Positions 44,712-55,602 of a stretch of 64,000 bases of DNA are shown here, one piece after another. Location: positions 72,243,910 to 72,307,909 of the forward strand of contig CM043960.1 in assembly GCA_014529385.2 (NCBI GenBank). The letters run 5' to 3'. The first letter of the stretch is position 1. Each line of letters begins with the position of its first letter. The translations under genes were made by a program, and so were the position numbers. The notes beneath the pieces were generated by a model. That model had not been told where the DNA came from, made no database searches, and saw only the letters and a list, made by a program, of their open reading frames with translations. The DNA is from Adiantum capillus-veneris. Lineage: Eukaryota > Streptophyta > Polypodiopsida > Polypodiales > Pteridaceae.

Positions 44712-45021
44712 CAATGAAACTTTTACATCGGATAGGATCGATCGTGATGAATGTTTCTAGATGCTTGTAAGCTCCTTAGAAAAATTTGGAAAAAATGAAG
44801 AAAATTTTTGAAATTTTATTTTGGCAAGTTTACATCATCCTTTACAAATAGAGTCAAAATAGATTAAAGAACCTACTTAAAATGGTTAGCCTACTATTTA
44901 TGGACCCAAGGATCTATTGTGGGTGGAATAGACCTACTAAAAATAGCTAGCTTGCTATTTATGGCCAAAAATGGACTTGAGGACCTTTCTACATGAAGAT
45001 CCCCATTGCTAGGGTGTCACA
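44712..45021 (-). repeat. Gypsy element G, 3' LTR start (truncated)
   Basis: The minus strand begins TGTGACACCCTAGCAATGG at 45021, right after a purine-rich GGGAAGATGTAGGGTC, and runs down to the LINE insertion. The far end is not identifiable. TGTGACACCC is a common start of plant gypsy LTRs. Confidence 0.62.
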
Positions 45022-45293
45022 GACCCTACATCTTCCCAAACAAAAAGAATTTGGGATTTTCTCATCCCAATAGTAAATCAAGGTAATCCTTGTGAAGCCA
45101 GGTTTCTTCTTCCCAAGTCACATCTCATTCAAGAAAATCCTTCCACTTGATCAGGTATTCAATGATGTTTCTATTTTTAAGCCTCCTTTCTTAAGATTCA
45201 AGATAATAAACAGGGTGAAGTTAAAGAACTCCTTGAGGTGGAACAACTAATGGATCCTCTAGATTAAGAACATAAGGTTTTATATGCTGACAT
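45022..45293 (-). pseudogene. Gypsy element G chromodomain
   Basis: Minus strand: KNRNIIEYLIKWKDFLE, TGA stop, DVTWEEETWLHKDYLDLLLG. IIEYLIKWKxxxxxxxTWE is the core of a chromodomain, different from those of A, B and E. Pseudogenised. Confidence 0.78.
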
Positions 45294-45480
45294 GAAACAC
45301 ATCATAGATTTTGAGATTTGAAGATAGGTTCAATTTGTAAGCTTGATCACTTATTACCTTGATAATCTTGTATGAACCACAAAACACATCATGGATCTTG
45401 AGATTTGAAGATAGGTTCAATTTGTAAGCTTGATCACTTAGTACCTTGATAATCTTGTATGAACCACGATATCATTGGCA
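45294..45480 (-). repeat. In-frame 87-bp (29-codon) repeat, two units
   Basis: Minus strand encodes SYKIIKVISDQAYKLNLSS plus NLKIHDVF, the GPxKIxxxIxxxAYxLxLPxxxxIHxVFHVSLL linker before the gypsy chromodomain, repeated with an 87-bp period (units start at 45294 and 45381). The duplicate block has three units at 46437-46697. Confidence 0.85.
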
Positions 45481-45599
45481 AAGCATATTGTAATTTTCCA
45501 AAGATAAATATATTTTCTTGGGTCTAACCTTAAGAAATATGTGATCTCACTTTTCCAAGGGGTCACTGCATATAGACTATGTATATAATGTGGATTCAA

Positions 45600-45861
45600 G
45601 AACTATTTCAAAAACTTGTCCACCTACTACTTATTATAGTGAATCTAGCCGGATGCTCTCTTTGTCATTCTTAACCAACAAACCCAAAATTCCCCCCTCC
45701 GCCCCAATAAAAAAAAAAAACCTCTTCCGCTCGTGATGATTGATAGACTCCTCAACGCGGCCTCTGTGCATGACACCTTGTTCTTGTACGATGTCTAAGA
45801 GCCTCCTATGCACGGTCTTCTGTGTAGAACGTAGGACAATAGGAAGAGAGAGAGCAGGACA

Positions 45862-45906
<45 letters not shown>

Positions 45907-46372
45907 CACCAGGCGGACCCTCTTCCATTGTTGTCGGCATCGATGGCCAAGGCATGCATGCATCGCTCCTGAATATTGCGCTCACCGGTGGGACGAGCAA
46001 GTGCAGCATTGTGGGTAAGAAGAAAAGCTCCAACTTGTGGGTATGGTATGCTCACAAGCAGCTTTCTCACTAGCGCACAAAAATTTGATGCATCCGATGG
46101 TTCTTCCCCAGATTGCATTTGTTGTTGCTCTTCTCGTCAAGTATACATGAAAATATCTTTCTTTCTGTGCCTCGACGCTCTCTCATACACATGCCTTTGC
46201 CTTGTTTTCCACCTCAAGCGATGCCCCATGCAAACACTTTGCCTCCCACTATCTTCGCCATGCCACATCACCACCATTGCGATAGATTTGATGTTAAAAA
46301 ATAAATGTTTCGCTGCTTTGTCATGCTTCAGCTTCCCTCCACCACATTTTCTTACAAATTTTGGCAGGTTTA
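45600..46372 (-). pseudogene. Unrecognised gene-like block, copy X1
   Basis: The minus strand 46118-45920 reads SGEEPSDASNFCALVRKLLV, SIPYPQVGAFLL in one frame and THNAALARPTGERNIQERC, MHALAIDADNNGRG in another, then a (GA)n run. Protein-like composition, preserved in the duplicate at 46901-47431, but I do not recognise the family. It interrupts gypsy element G. Confidence 0.5.
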
Positions 46373-46379
46373 CATCATC

Positions 46380-47150
46380 CTTAAGAAATAAACAGGCTGA
46401 AGTTAAAGAACTCCTTAAGGTTTTATAGGCTGACATGAAACACATCATAGATCTTGAGATTTGAAGATACGTTCAATTTGTAAGCTTGATCACTTATTAC
46501 CTTGATAATCTTGTATGAACCACGAAACACATCATGGATCTTGAGATTTGAAGATAGGTTCAATTTGTAAGCTTGATCACTTATTACCTTGATAATCTTG
46601 TGTGAACCACGAAACACATCATGGATCTTGAGATTTGAAGATAGGTTCAATTTGTAAGCTTGATCACTTATTACCTTGATAATCTTGTATGAACCACGAT
46701 ATCATTGGCTAAGCATATTGTAATTTTCCAAAGATAACTATATTTTCTTGGGTCTAACCTTAAGAAATATGTGATCTCACTTTTCCAAGGGGTCACTCAT
46801 ATAGATTATGTATATAATGTGCATTCAAGAACTATTTCAAAAACTTGTCCACCTACTACTTATTATAGCGAATCTAGCGAGATGCTCTCTTTGTCATTCT
46901 TCAACAACAAACCCAAAATTCCCCCCTCTCCCCCCCAACAAAAAAAAAACTCTTCCTCTTTTGCGAGCTCTCTTGGCACTCGTGTTGTGCATGCCTTCTG
47001 TCCAATCCCTTTGTCGCCTGCTCGTGATGATTGATAGACTCCTTAGCGCGGCCTCTGTGCATGACACCTTCTTCTTGTACGATGTCTAAGAGCCTCCTAT
47101 GCACGGCCTTGTGTGTATGACATAGGACAATAGGAAGAGAGAGATGTAGG

Positions 47151-47217
<67 letters not shown>

Positions 47218-47690
47218 GAACACAAGGCGGACCCTCTTCCATTGTTGTCGGCATCGATGGCCAAGGCATGCATGCATCGTTCCAAAATAATGCGCTCACC
47301 GGTGGGATGAGCAGGTGTAGCATTGTGGGTAAAAGAAAAGCTCCAACTTGTGGGTATGGTATGCTCACAAGCAGCTTTCTCACTTCCGCACAATAATTTG
47401 CTGCATCCCATGGTTCTTCCCCAGATTTCATTTGTTGTTGCTCTTCTCGTCAAGCATACATGAAAATATCTTGCTTTCTCTGCCTCGACGCTCTCTCACA
47501 CACGTGCCCCTAGGGGCCTTGCCCCCTTTTCCAACTCAAGTCACACCCTGTGCCGACACTTTGCCCCCCACTATCTGCGCCATGCCACATCACCACCATT
47601 GCGATAGATTTGATATTAAAAAAAAAAAACAATTTCGCTGCTTCGTCATGCTTTAGCTCCCCTCCACCACATTTTCTTCGAAGATAGAAA
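46380..47690 (-). repeat. Duplicate block X2 (copy of 45200-46372)
   Basis: Contains three 87-bp gypsy units (46437-46697) and then a near-copy of X1 (GA run 47154-47213, gene-like block to about 47690). The junction at 46370-46400 fuses LTR sequence (GTTTACATCATCCTT, as at 44829) to AATAAACAGG(C/G)TGAAGTTAAAG (as at 45208), so the duplication was accompanied by a deletion of the chromodomain segment. Confidence 0.8.
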
Positions 47691-47923
47691 AAAATTGTAG
47701 CTTTTCATAAGAAGACTGATTGTCTATCAAAAACAAGATGATAAAACTAGAATTTGACTTGGTTATGTAGGCTTTGGAGATGGATTGCTTCATTAGTTTT
47801 TAAATATAATTGCCGTTTTTTGCAAGGTTAATTGTTTTGTAATTTGTAACAAATTACGTGCTAAGCTCTCAAAAACTCATTTCAAGTGTCAAATAAGAAT
47901 AAAGATTAGAAATCTCGAAGAAT
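47691..47923. other. Unassigned spacer
   Basis: AT-rich, no ORF or repeat recognised. Confidence 0.4.
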
Positions 47924-49699
47924 ATTTCTTTATAAAAAAGCACTAAAATATTTTTTTGTATTTTAAATTCAAATTTTATTGTTTTAATTCTTTCTCACTT
48001 TATTTTATTTCAAAAAAGTGGATTTGCAATATGAATTTTCACATTATTTAAGTGGGGCTTTTTGTAATAATTAAACTACTTGTGATTATATATGTGTAAT
48101 AGATCATACAATTTTCCATTAATACACAATAAAAATTTCATGTGATTATGGGTTTGCATTTAAACTTACTCTCCCTCATCTCCCCTTAACTTAGTAGGTC
48201 ATCGTGTTTAAATTATTAAATTGATTCATTAATTGTATGCTTATTGAATCTATCTTTTCAAATGAAATTAAGCATTAATATATTCTTTTGTTTTAGTTTT
48301 AAATGTGTTTTTTTAATTTATTTAATTTAATTTTATTTTGTTTTGTTTTCAAATAATAATGTGTAATGTGTAACTTTCACATTATTAATTAAGTGGAGCA
48401 TTTTTTAATATATAAACCATTTGAGATTATGGTCGGGTTCATGAGAGCCGATGAAAGACATTAAAAAATGAATATGCCTTCCCCATGGAAGTTGTCCATT
48501 GGCACAAAATAAAATTACACTTCTCTGCACCCACAAAAGAATTAGCACGCCTTCTCCCCCTCAGAAGAGCAGTTCTACCGTCTACTTTTCAACACAAAAC
48601 GTGGATCCGTGTGATTGAATTGAATCCAACAGCTACATACTCAACAACACACACTATAGTACAACTTATTGGACGTCAAAATCGTATAGAATAAATTTCA
48701 TAGAGCTACCTCCATCCCTTGTGGATGAAGAGAGAGGTGGAAGAAGAGAGAGGTGGAAGAAGAGTAAGAGGTTGTTGCCGCTGACTCTTGTGAATTTAGT
48801 TTGTGTATGCATAACGAATAATATAATGACTTTTTTATTATTTTTTATTTTATTTTGTTTTTAAAGGATAATATGCAATGTGCATCTTTCACTTATAATT
48901 TAAGCGGGGCCTTTTCTAATATATGAAGCAGTTGTGGTTATATATATAAAATGGATATTATGATTTTATATCAAAACACAATAAAAATTCATGTGATTGT
49001 AGGCACTCATTTAAGCTTACTTTTCATAAATCTCATTCCCCCCTTAACTTAACAGACCTTCGTGCCTCTTCACCTTTTTTCCATTTGTATTAATGGGTAT
49101 CTCTAAAGATGCCCTTTTGGGTGAGATATGAAAAGGAAAAGGAAAAGCACATGAGGCAGGTGTCTCTTTCTATGCAAAAAGGTTGGGGGACAGTTGGAGG
49201 AGAGAAATTAAGAGAGGAAGGTTGGTGACTAAAATACATGTTTCTTGGTGATGTGCAAATGCGATGCTTCTTTGCAGGTCTCTCTCTCTCTCTCATGCAT
49301 TGGTTTGCAAAGTAACTCCGAGCACTGATGGCATGACGAGGGAGGTAGGACCCAGACGACGCTTGCATGCAATGTCTATTTGTCGCTTCTCTCAAGGGAC
49401 ATACAGAGTTTGGAAGCAAGATCTCTCTCTCTCTCTCTCTCTCTTTTATTTGGCACCAATATTGTATGTTTTAGCTACTAAGGATGTAGGAGGACGTGTG
49501 TATGGCACCACCAGGAGAGGGAGGCAAGAACAGAGGCAATAGTGGGAGTAGTAGTGTGCACAAGCAACCGTCTAAAGGGAGGCATGCTTGCGTTTGTCTA
49601 TGAACGGATTGTTTGCATGGCAGATCGTGGCTGCAGTGACAATGTCTGTCTCTCCCTCTCGCTTGTGTGCATGGGAGTCCTTGGGTGGAGCAAGACGAT
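47924..49699 (+). repeat. Repeat R1, copy 2, left part
   Basis: Homologous to 40048-41916, with shorter CT runs. Ends GACGAT directly at the CACTA element. The missing tail is found on the other side of the transposon at 63666-63885. Confidence 0.88.
49697..49699. repeat. CACTA target-site duplication GAT, left
   Basis: GAT before CACTAT. The second GAT is at 63666-63668, and the empty site in R1 copy 1 has a single GAT (41914-41916). A 3-bp duplication is diagnostic for CACTA elements. Confidence 0.9.
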
Positions 49700-49714
49700 C
49701 ACTATGAAAATCTC

Positions 49715-49890
49715 CAAGTGTTTACCGCACTGTTTTACCACATTTTGTAGAGAGGTGTAAATTCAATGAGAGAAACAAGAGAGAGGAGGACGGGGGGTTT
49801 TTTGTGTGTTTAAAGTATTATCGGGACTATATCCGCTGTTATTACCGCTGTTATTACCGCATCCATTACCGTCGCTATATCCGCTGCCCA
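49715..49890. promoter_or_regulatory. CACTA left subterminal repeats
   Basis: TTTACCGC near 49721, ATTACCGC at 49841-49848 and 49853-49860, CATTACCGTC at about 49864, and ATCCGCTG pairs. In En/Spm such short subterminal motifs are bound by the TNPA protein. Here the motif appears as ACCGC on the left and GCGGT on the right. Confidence 0.75.
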
Positions 49891-50012
49891 AATTTAGCAC
49901 CTAAACTTTCAAATTCTGGATTAACTCCCCCCCCCCCCTTTCAAATTTTGGTGTTTCCCTCCTCTCAATAAAAATTAAACAGTATTGTATATAATTTTCA
50001 AATATAAAAATG

Positions 50013-50056
<44 letters not shown>

Positions 50057-50473
50057 AAGAGAGGCGGGGGATATAAGGCCCGATCCAGACGCTACGGTGG
50101 AAATGCTTTCCACAGGGACGTTTAAGTTGCGTGGAAAAAGCCTATTTGCTACAGTAGATATCACCTTCCTTCGGGCCCGCCATTTTCCTTCCAGCACCCC
50201 CCCCGGAAGAGCTACGGACCTCTCTCCACCTCTCTCTGTTTTTCACTCTTCTTCCTCCAACACCGTTTAGACGAGGCAATCGTAGACCTGCAGAAAGCCT
50301 TTCTTCCTCCAGCCTCGTCTGAACCCAGCCTAAGATTACCTTGTTTACAACTAAAATAATCATTGTCAATTGATTAACATAATTGAGCATATTCTCAAAT
50401 CTAAAGAGAGAAAGAGGAGGGAGAGAGAGGTGAATGGATTACACGATAAAAAAACTTCATAACTGCAAAATGT
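49891..50473. other. CACTA left non-coding region
   Basis: C12 tract at 49927-49938, (GA)n at about 50018-50064, and no coding similarity. It contains the 3' flank of the minus-strand transposase gene. Confidence 0.55.
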
Positions 50474-52430
50474 TTATGAATCATCTTCCAAAAGATCTCT
50501 ACATGAAGCATCATCCAATTCTAAGCCCATGGCTCCTAAATCAATAAAGAGAGAAACGGAATTGTCGTTTGTGGATGCATTGCCAGCTTCATCATCTTCG
50601 AGTTCGTCATCCTCCATCTCATCATCTTCATCATCATGACAATCATCCTCGCTAAGACTTGCTGCCGCCGGACTTGATTCATCGACCTCCCTCTCCTCTG
50701 TTTCCACCTCATCCAAAGTCGGAGGTGGAAGAGGGTCGAAGATAGTCTCCACTTCATTAGTGGAAAAAATGGTTCTCCCCCGAGGTGTTACGGGAATTAC
50801 AAACCAAAGTTTTGGTTGGTGGATACCTGGGATATAGATGACCTATAAAATAGAAGCTCAAAGTGAGTAACATTGGTATAACTAACGATACAACAAGTAA
50901 ATAAGAATAAAAAAGGTACATGTCACTCACCTACTCACAATTGCGCGGTAAAACTAAATTGTCATACCTCCCTGTGTGATGCACACTAGAGTCCACCATG
51001 TAGAGGCCATTCTCATGTCGTCTAGACACATTTGCAAACCACTTGCACTCAAAGATGAAGCTATGAAAGGTTCTAAAATTGACCTTTAGTATCCATTCAA
51101 TAGTTCCGCAGTACCTGGCTTCATCATCGTCTGTGTCAAAGTTGCCCATGATGGCACAATCCATGGTGGTTCTACGCTCGTCAATGTGGCGCGTACGAAA
51201 GTGACGACCCTTTGACCACATAGAGTTAAAGGAAAGGCACTACAAAATAGAATAATATATTAATTTATCAAACACATATTAAAGATAATTTCAACAAATA
51301 ACGAGACAATATGGTTTAGGTATATGAGTACTCTACCTTTGGTACGCAGCCTCGTGCATACTCCCATTCTTTGTTCGTGATGTCTTCTCCGCGCGCTTTT
51401 GCCTCGGTCATTCTCTCATGAATCCACTTTGCACTAATGAGATCTGGGAAACATGAAAGGTGTCTAGGCACTGGGGGTGCCCTCCTTCCTCCATGTGCTT
51501 GTTTCCATGCTTCCGTCTCTTGCAAACGCCTTGACTTTGCCACTGTCCACAAGTCCACCCACTTGGTCATAATCTTTGCATTGAGAATGTAAAAGTTATT
51601 GACCACTCGGGATTCATATCCATGTTAAGTAGTTTCCCCTTTCCACTTGTCAAGTGTGAAGTCATCCTTGAATCTTCTTCGTCTGACCACATGCAAGGCA
51701 TTAAAGGATCAACTTGTGCCAAATACTCTGATATGTAAACAAATGCCTCTTTGTGAGAGTCTTTAAAAACCTCTCTAAGAAGAACATCCATCATGTGTGT
51801 ACTACTCCACATATAGCTATCTCCTCCACCACGTGAACCAAGAGGTGAATTTGACTAAGAAGGACCAATCGAGGAAATGCATCCTCAATGGCACACACAG
51901 TTTCTGTTGCAAGTGTTTGAGGAGTAGGGATAGCATCTATTTCGATTTCCTTGGAGCTCACAAATCTGCAAGAAAATACACAAGGATACACTAAGTGCTA
52001 GTTGAAATTATTGTGTACATAAAAAAGGTGTAGTCAACTGGAGTCTTGTGGTGTACCTTACTAGCTCTCCTAATTTGAAAATAGCATCCCTGACTTTCTT
52101 GTCCTGACATATACACATACTCACCGGTAGAATGAACTACTATGTAAATGAGGAAAAGGAAAAGTGAGTGATAGTCATACACACAAACTATAGATAGAAT
52201 AGGGAGTATGAAGAATACCTAAAGCATCTTGTGCTAATCGTGGGACTTCAACCAATACAATTGAACGCTTCCACCCTTCTTCGATTTTGTGAAAGCTCCC
52301 TTTAGCAACCTCATGTATCATGTTGGTGTGCAAATAGAGGCAATGGTACCTTTCACCTTGTCTAATTCTTCTTTTGTTAGCATCCATGGTGCTTTAGGAA
52401 GCACAATCTTTCCATTTGGGGCACGCCGTG
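50474..52430 (-). pseudogene. CACTA TNP2-type transposase, C-terminal half (spliced)
   Basis: Read from 52430 down: VLPKAPWMLTKEELDKVKGT and LYWLKSHD (the LKSHD hallmark at the start of DUF4218), then after an intron LATETVCAIEDAFPRLVLLS, QIHLLVHVVEEIAICGVVHT (FPPSFFDxMxHLxxHLxxEIxxCGPV of DUF4218). Next 51606-51340, then after an intron with intact sites (donor AAG|GTAGAG about 51340, acceptor TTTTGTAG| about 51245) WSKGRHFRTRHIDERRTTMD, GTIEWILKVNFRTFHSFIFE, CKWFANVS (DUF4216). Another intron (about 50935-50844, acceptor TTTTATAG|) leads to VIYIPGIHQPKLWFV and an acidic tail ending at 50474. At least three stops or frameshifts. No catalytic N-terminus is present. Confidence 0.85.
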
Positions 52431-52659
52431 GAGAAGAGAGGTAGAGGTAGAGATAGAGAGAGATAGAGGGAAAGAGGGAGAGATAGAGTGAGAGAGGGAA
52501 AGAGAGCGAGTAGATAGAGAGGGAGAGAAAGAAAGAGAGAGGTAGAGAGGGAGAGAAAGAAAGAGAGAGATATAGAAAGAAAGAAAGGGAGAGAAAGAAA
52601 GAGAGAGATAGAGAGGGAGAAAGAGAGGTAGAGAAAGAAAGAGAGAGAGATAGAGGGAG

Positions 52660-52698
<39 letters not shown>

Positions 52699-52826
52699 GG
52701 AAAGAGGGAGAGAGAAAGAGAGAGATAGAGGGAAAGAGGTAGAGAAAGAGAGAGAGAAAGAAAGAGAGATAGAGAAAGAGATGGAGAGAGGGAAAGAGGG
52801 AGAGATAGAGGGAAAGAAAATGAAAT
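52431..52826. repeat. Imperfect GA/GAA-rich low-complexity tract
   Basis: About 400 bases made only of A and G with occasional T (GAGAGATAGAGGGAAAGAGGGAG units). It separates the transposase remnant from retroelement F. The open frame on the opposite strand is an artefact of composition. Confidence 0.93.
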
Positions 52827-53474
52827 GAAAATGAAATGAGCTGTCCCTTCATTTTAAAATCATTTTCCAATTCGGATTGGAACTTTGTGTAAAAAATTCA
52901 TCAAAATAGGGTCCATTTTTGGCAGCAAAAGTCTTCATGTGGTCCCCTTAGCCTAGACTTTCATTCGATTCCAAAGGACACCTCATGCCATATGAAAGCA
53001 TGACATTGCTCCTTGACAAATTTTTATAATCATGCTTGCAATAATACATTAAAATAAGTGTATCTTTGAAATCATGCCACCTAGTGTCCCACTAGGATAT
53101 GATTCCCTCCTAGTAGCTATTTAAAAAGAAATATAAGAAAAATATAAAAAATACATAGAATATATATATATATTGGAGTTTACCCTAGATATAGGATCTA
53201 GCTAGGGTGTGAGATGATAATGAGATAGTAGAAATAAAGAATCAATGCTTTTTGCCCCAAGTTAAAGAGACGGAGCTATTGATGCTTTTCCCATAGTATA
53301 TTCTGATGGTAAAGTAAGAATAGGTTACCCTTGAGAAAAATAATAGGATGAGATAGAAGGCTTATTATTATACTTAAATATGCATATGTACATTATAGGA
53401 AAGATAATTATGTATCTAAAAAATTACAAGATAACTCTTGTAGCATGCGTTCCCACTATGTACGTGTCACAACA
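52827..53474 (-). repeat. Retroelement F 3' LTR (truncated)
   Basis: The minus strand starts TGTTGTGACACGTACATAG at 53474 after a GAGGGGGTGG purine tract. From 53331 downward it equals 57722-57127 of the 5' LTR, with a roughly 110-bp deletion near 52845. It ends against GA-rich sequence. Confidence 0.68.
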
Positions 53475-53494
53475 CGACATCCACCCCCTCTAAA
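53475..53494 (-). other. Retroelement F polypurine tract
   Basis: The minus strand reads AGAGGGGGTGGATGTCG just before TGTTGTGACACG. Purine-rich run at the place expected for the plus-strand primer. Confidence 0.6.
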
Positions 53495-53556
53495 CCTGCA
53501 CATCCTCCGGCATGTGCCAACCTCATGGTAACTTGTGAAAGCAATTGTATCCCCTG

Positions 53557-55602
53557 TCATCCCATGACCTCCTCAGGATCATATGGGTAACTCAAAAACT
53601 TGTATTGTACTAAGCATTGAGATTCTCCGCATCTTTTAATTCCTCTCGGATGAGAAGGAATTGTTATATACATCTGTCTCCAAAACATTTGTAACAAATC
53701 TCCATTATGGGCAAAATCTTCATGAAGTAGAGACATAAGTTCCTCATCCTCCTCTTCAAAAAACACTTCCAGGCTTCCGATAATATACTTGAAAGATTTT
53801 TTAAACTGCACTTTAACCTTCTCACCAACCTCTAAATCCATATGTACCTCTTTCACATAGAAGTCTGAATCTGCATCTTCATTCTCAAAAGAATCCTCTA
53901 GATAGCCTTTCTCAACATCAAGAGAAACCTCAGAAATATGCATGGTAAACCTCTCATCAATTCTCTCACCTTTTACCAAATACCTATCCAGCTTTACATC
54001 ATAAAACTTTGCATACCTCTCAAATATGGTGTTTAATTCCCTCTCCAAATCATCCTGGTAGGTATGCTCCCAGTCACTTGTAACTGAATGCTCAAAAACC
54101 TCCTTGGAGTTAGTCTCTGACACAATATCTTCACCCCTTCTTCCTTTTTGACCCATCGCTAAATTATCTTCAACTGAATCATGTCTCCACTTATATAGGG
54201 AGAACACTTCTTCATTACATGACTCTGGTGTCAGCATAGAGCTAGCATCCTCTTCTTGCTTCAAGGCATCACCATGTATACCCTTCCTATCCATAGCAGA
54301 TAGATGCTCACAAACCTGCTTGCAATTTATACCCTGTGACACAAGACCTAAATCCCTTTTATGCCTCGGATATTGTTTGCATACCTGCAGGCAACCGAAT
54401 TTCTTAGAACCCTGTATAGTAGGCACTTTATGGCAAGCATCTTTATTTGCATCTTCACACAGATAAGATATATCACCCCAATCACAGACCATATCCGAAG
54501 AGGTTTCTTGCTCTTCTACTCTATCCTCTAATGTCACTTCAACCTGTATAGCATAACCAAACACTTTTCTATCTTTGATTTGTGAATCTTGAAGATTCAT
54601 AGCTTCATCTGCAGAACCCCAATCCTCATGCAGAGAATCTGCATTTGTCATTCCTTCCTCTACCATGGAATTGTGAAAGCTTGCTGCATCTAGCTCTAAA
54701 TAAGGCACAATTTCATGAGTCATCTGCATCACATCTGCTACTCCATATATACAAGACATACATATTACTTTGTCAATGCACTCCTCTTCTTCCACCTCGT
54801 CTAACTGAGGTACTTCACAATCCGCAATGCTACTAGCAGAGCTATACTCACAAAGGAAGATATTTTCAGTCACCCCCTCTAAATTAGCACTTTTGCAGCT
54901 AGGCATATCCATTTGGGTAGTACCACATGTATCAAACTCGCATAGGAAAGCATTGATAATGGCTTCTTCATCATGGTATATGTCTTCAGCATAGGCATCC
55001 GGCTCTTCTAAACTTCGTAAAAGTTCCTGGATCTGCTCAAAAGTAGATTGTAGCACATCACTAATATAGCCGTCTTCCACCTGTTTTCCCTTCACATCCT
55101 CTGTCAAAACCATAGCATCCTCATCCTTGTATATACACTCATGTGCATCTTCAAACGAATCAAAAGGAGCGTCCAAATCATCTATCATAGCCGACGAGTT
55201 TGCATCATCCTCTAAGTCGCTTTGAGCCATTTCAAGCGCTTGGATAGAATCATGAGAGTCATTATCTTGAGATACGAAGGTTACAAGACCCAAACATGCA
55301 TAAATAGCTTCCACTATGTCTGCTTCATCTGCATACAATAAATTTGCATCTTGCAAAAGATATGCATCTATTACTGCTTCTAAATTAGCCTGTATGGATG
55401 TGTTGACACTTGCATGGCTTACAGGAGACACCAACTCTAGCTGGTCACATCCACTTCCACTCTGCTCCATCTCTTGGTCTTGATGTTCCAAGCATACCTG
55501 TGTTATAGCTGTAGAAAACTCACCCCAGTTGCTTGCATATACTTTTGCATAGTCTTGAACTTGGTGCTTGAAATCATCACTCAAGTTCAACAAATGCTGC
55601 AA
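53557..55602 (-). CDS. 681-codon acidic ORF of unknown function in retroelement F
   Basis: Uninterrupted frame, following a gag-like segment. Its first 45 residues (MQHLLNLSDDFKHQVQDYAK, VYASNWGEFSTAITQ) still look like retrotransposon gag (the SWxEFxxA motif). The remaining 630 residues are strongly acidic (many D/E clusters, e.g. DEVEEEECIDKV) with scattered Cys, and show no zinc knuckle, DSG, RT or integrase motif and no signal peptide or membrane segment that I can see. I do not recognise a family. The long intact frame contrasts with the broken genes nearby. It could be a second product of a non-autonomous element or captured host sequence. Confidence 0.72.
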   Translation of the reverse strand: MQHLLNLSDDFKHQVQDYAKVYASNWGEFSTAITQVCLEHQDQEMEQSGSGCDQLELVSPVSHASVNTSIQANLEAVIDAYLLQDANLLYADEADIVEAIYACLGLVTFVSQDNDSHDSIQALEMAQSDLEDDANSSAMIDDLDAPFDSFEDAHECIYKDEDAMVLTEDVKGKQVEDGYISDVLQSTFEQIQELLRSLEEPDAYAEDIYHDEEAIINAFLCEFDTCGTTQMDMPSCKSANLEGVTENIFLCEYSSASSIADCEVPQLDEVEEEECIDKVICMSCIYGVADVMQMTHEIVPYLELDAASFHNSMVEEGMTNADSLHEDWGSADEAMNLQDSQIKDRKVFGYAIQVEVTLEDRVEEQETSSDMVCDWGDISYLCEDANKDACHKVPTIQGSKKFGCLQVCKQYPRHKRDLGLVSQGINCKQVCEHLSAMDRKGIHGDALKQEEDASSMLTPESCNEEVFSLYKWRHDSVEDNLAMGQKGRRGEDIVSETNSKEVFEHSVTSDWEHTYQDDLERELNTIFERYAKFYDVKLDRYLVKGERIDERFTMHISEVSLDVEKGYLEDSFENEDADSDFYVKEVHMDLEVGEKVKVQFKKSFKYIIGSLEVFFEEEDEELMSLLHEDFAHNGDLLQMFWRQMYITIPSHPRGIKRCGESQCLVQYKFLSYPYDPEEVMG

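Noticed and set aside
52394-52870. 158-codon open frame on the minus strand rich in Ser/Leu/Phe
   Set aside because: It lies in an A/G-only low-complexity tract. The frame is open because the CT complement has no stop codons. Not a gene.
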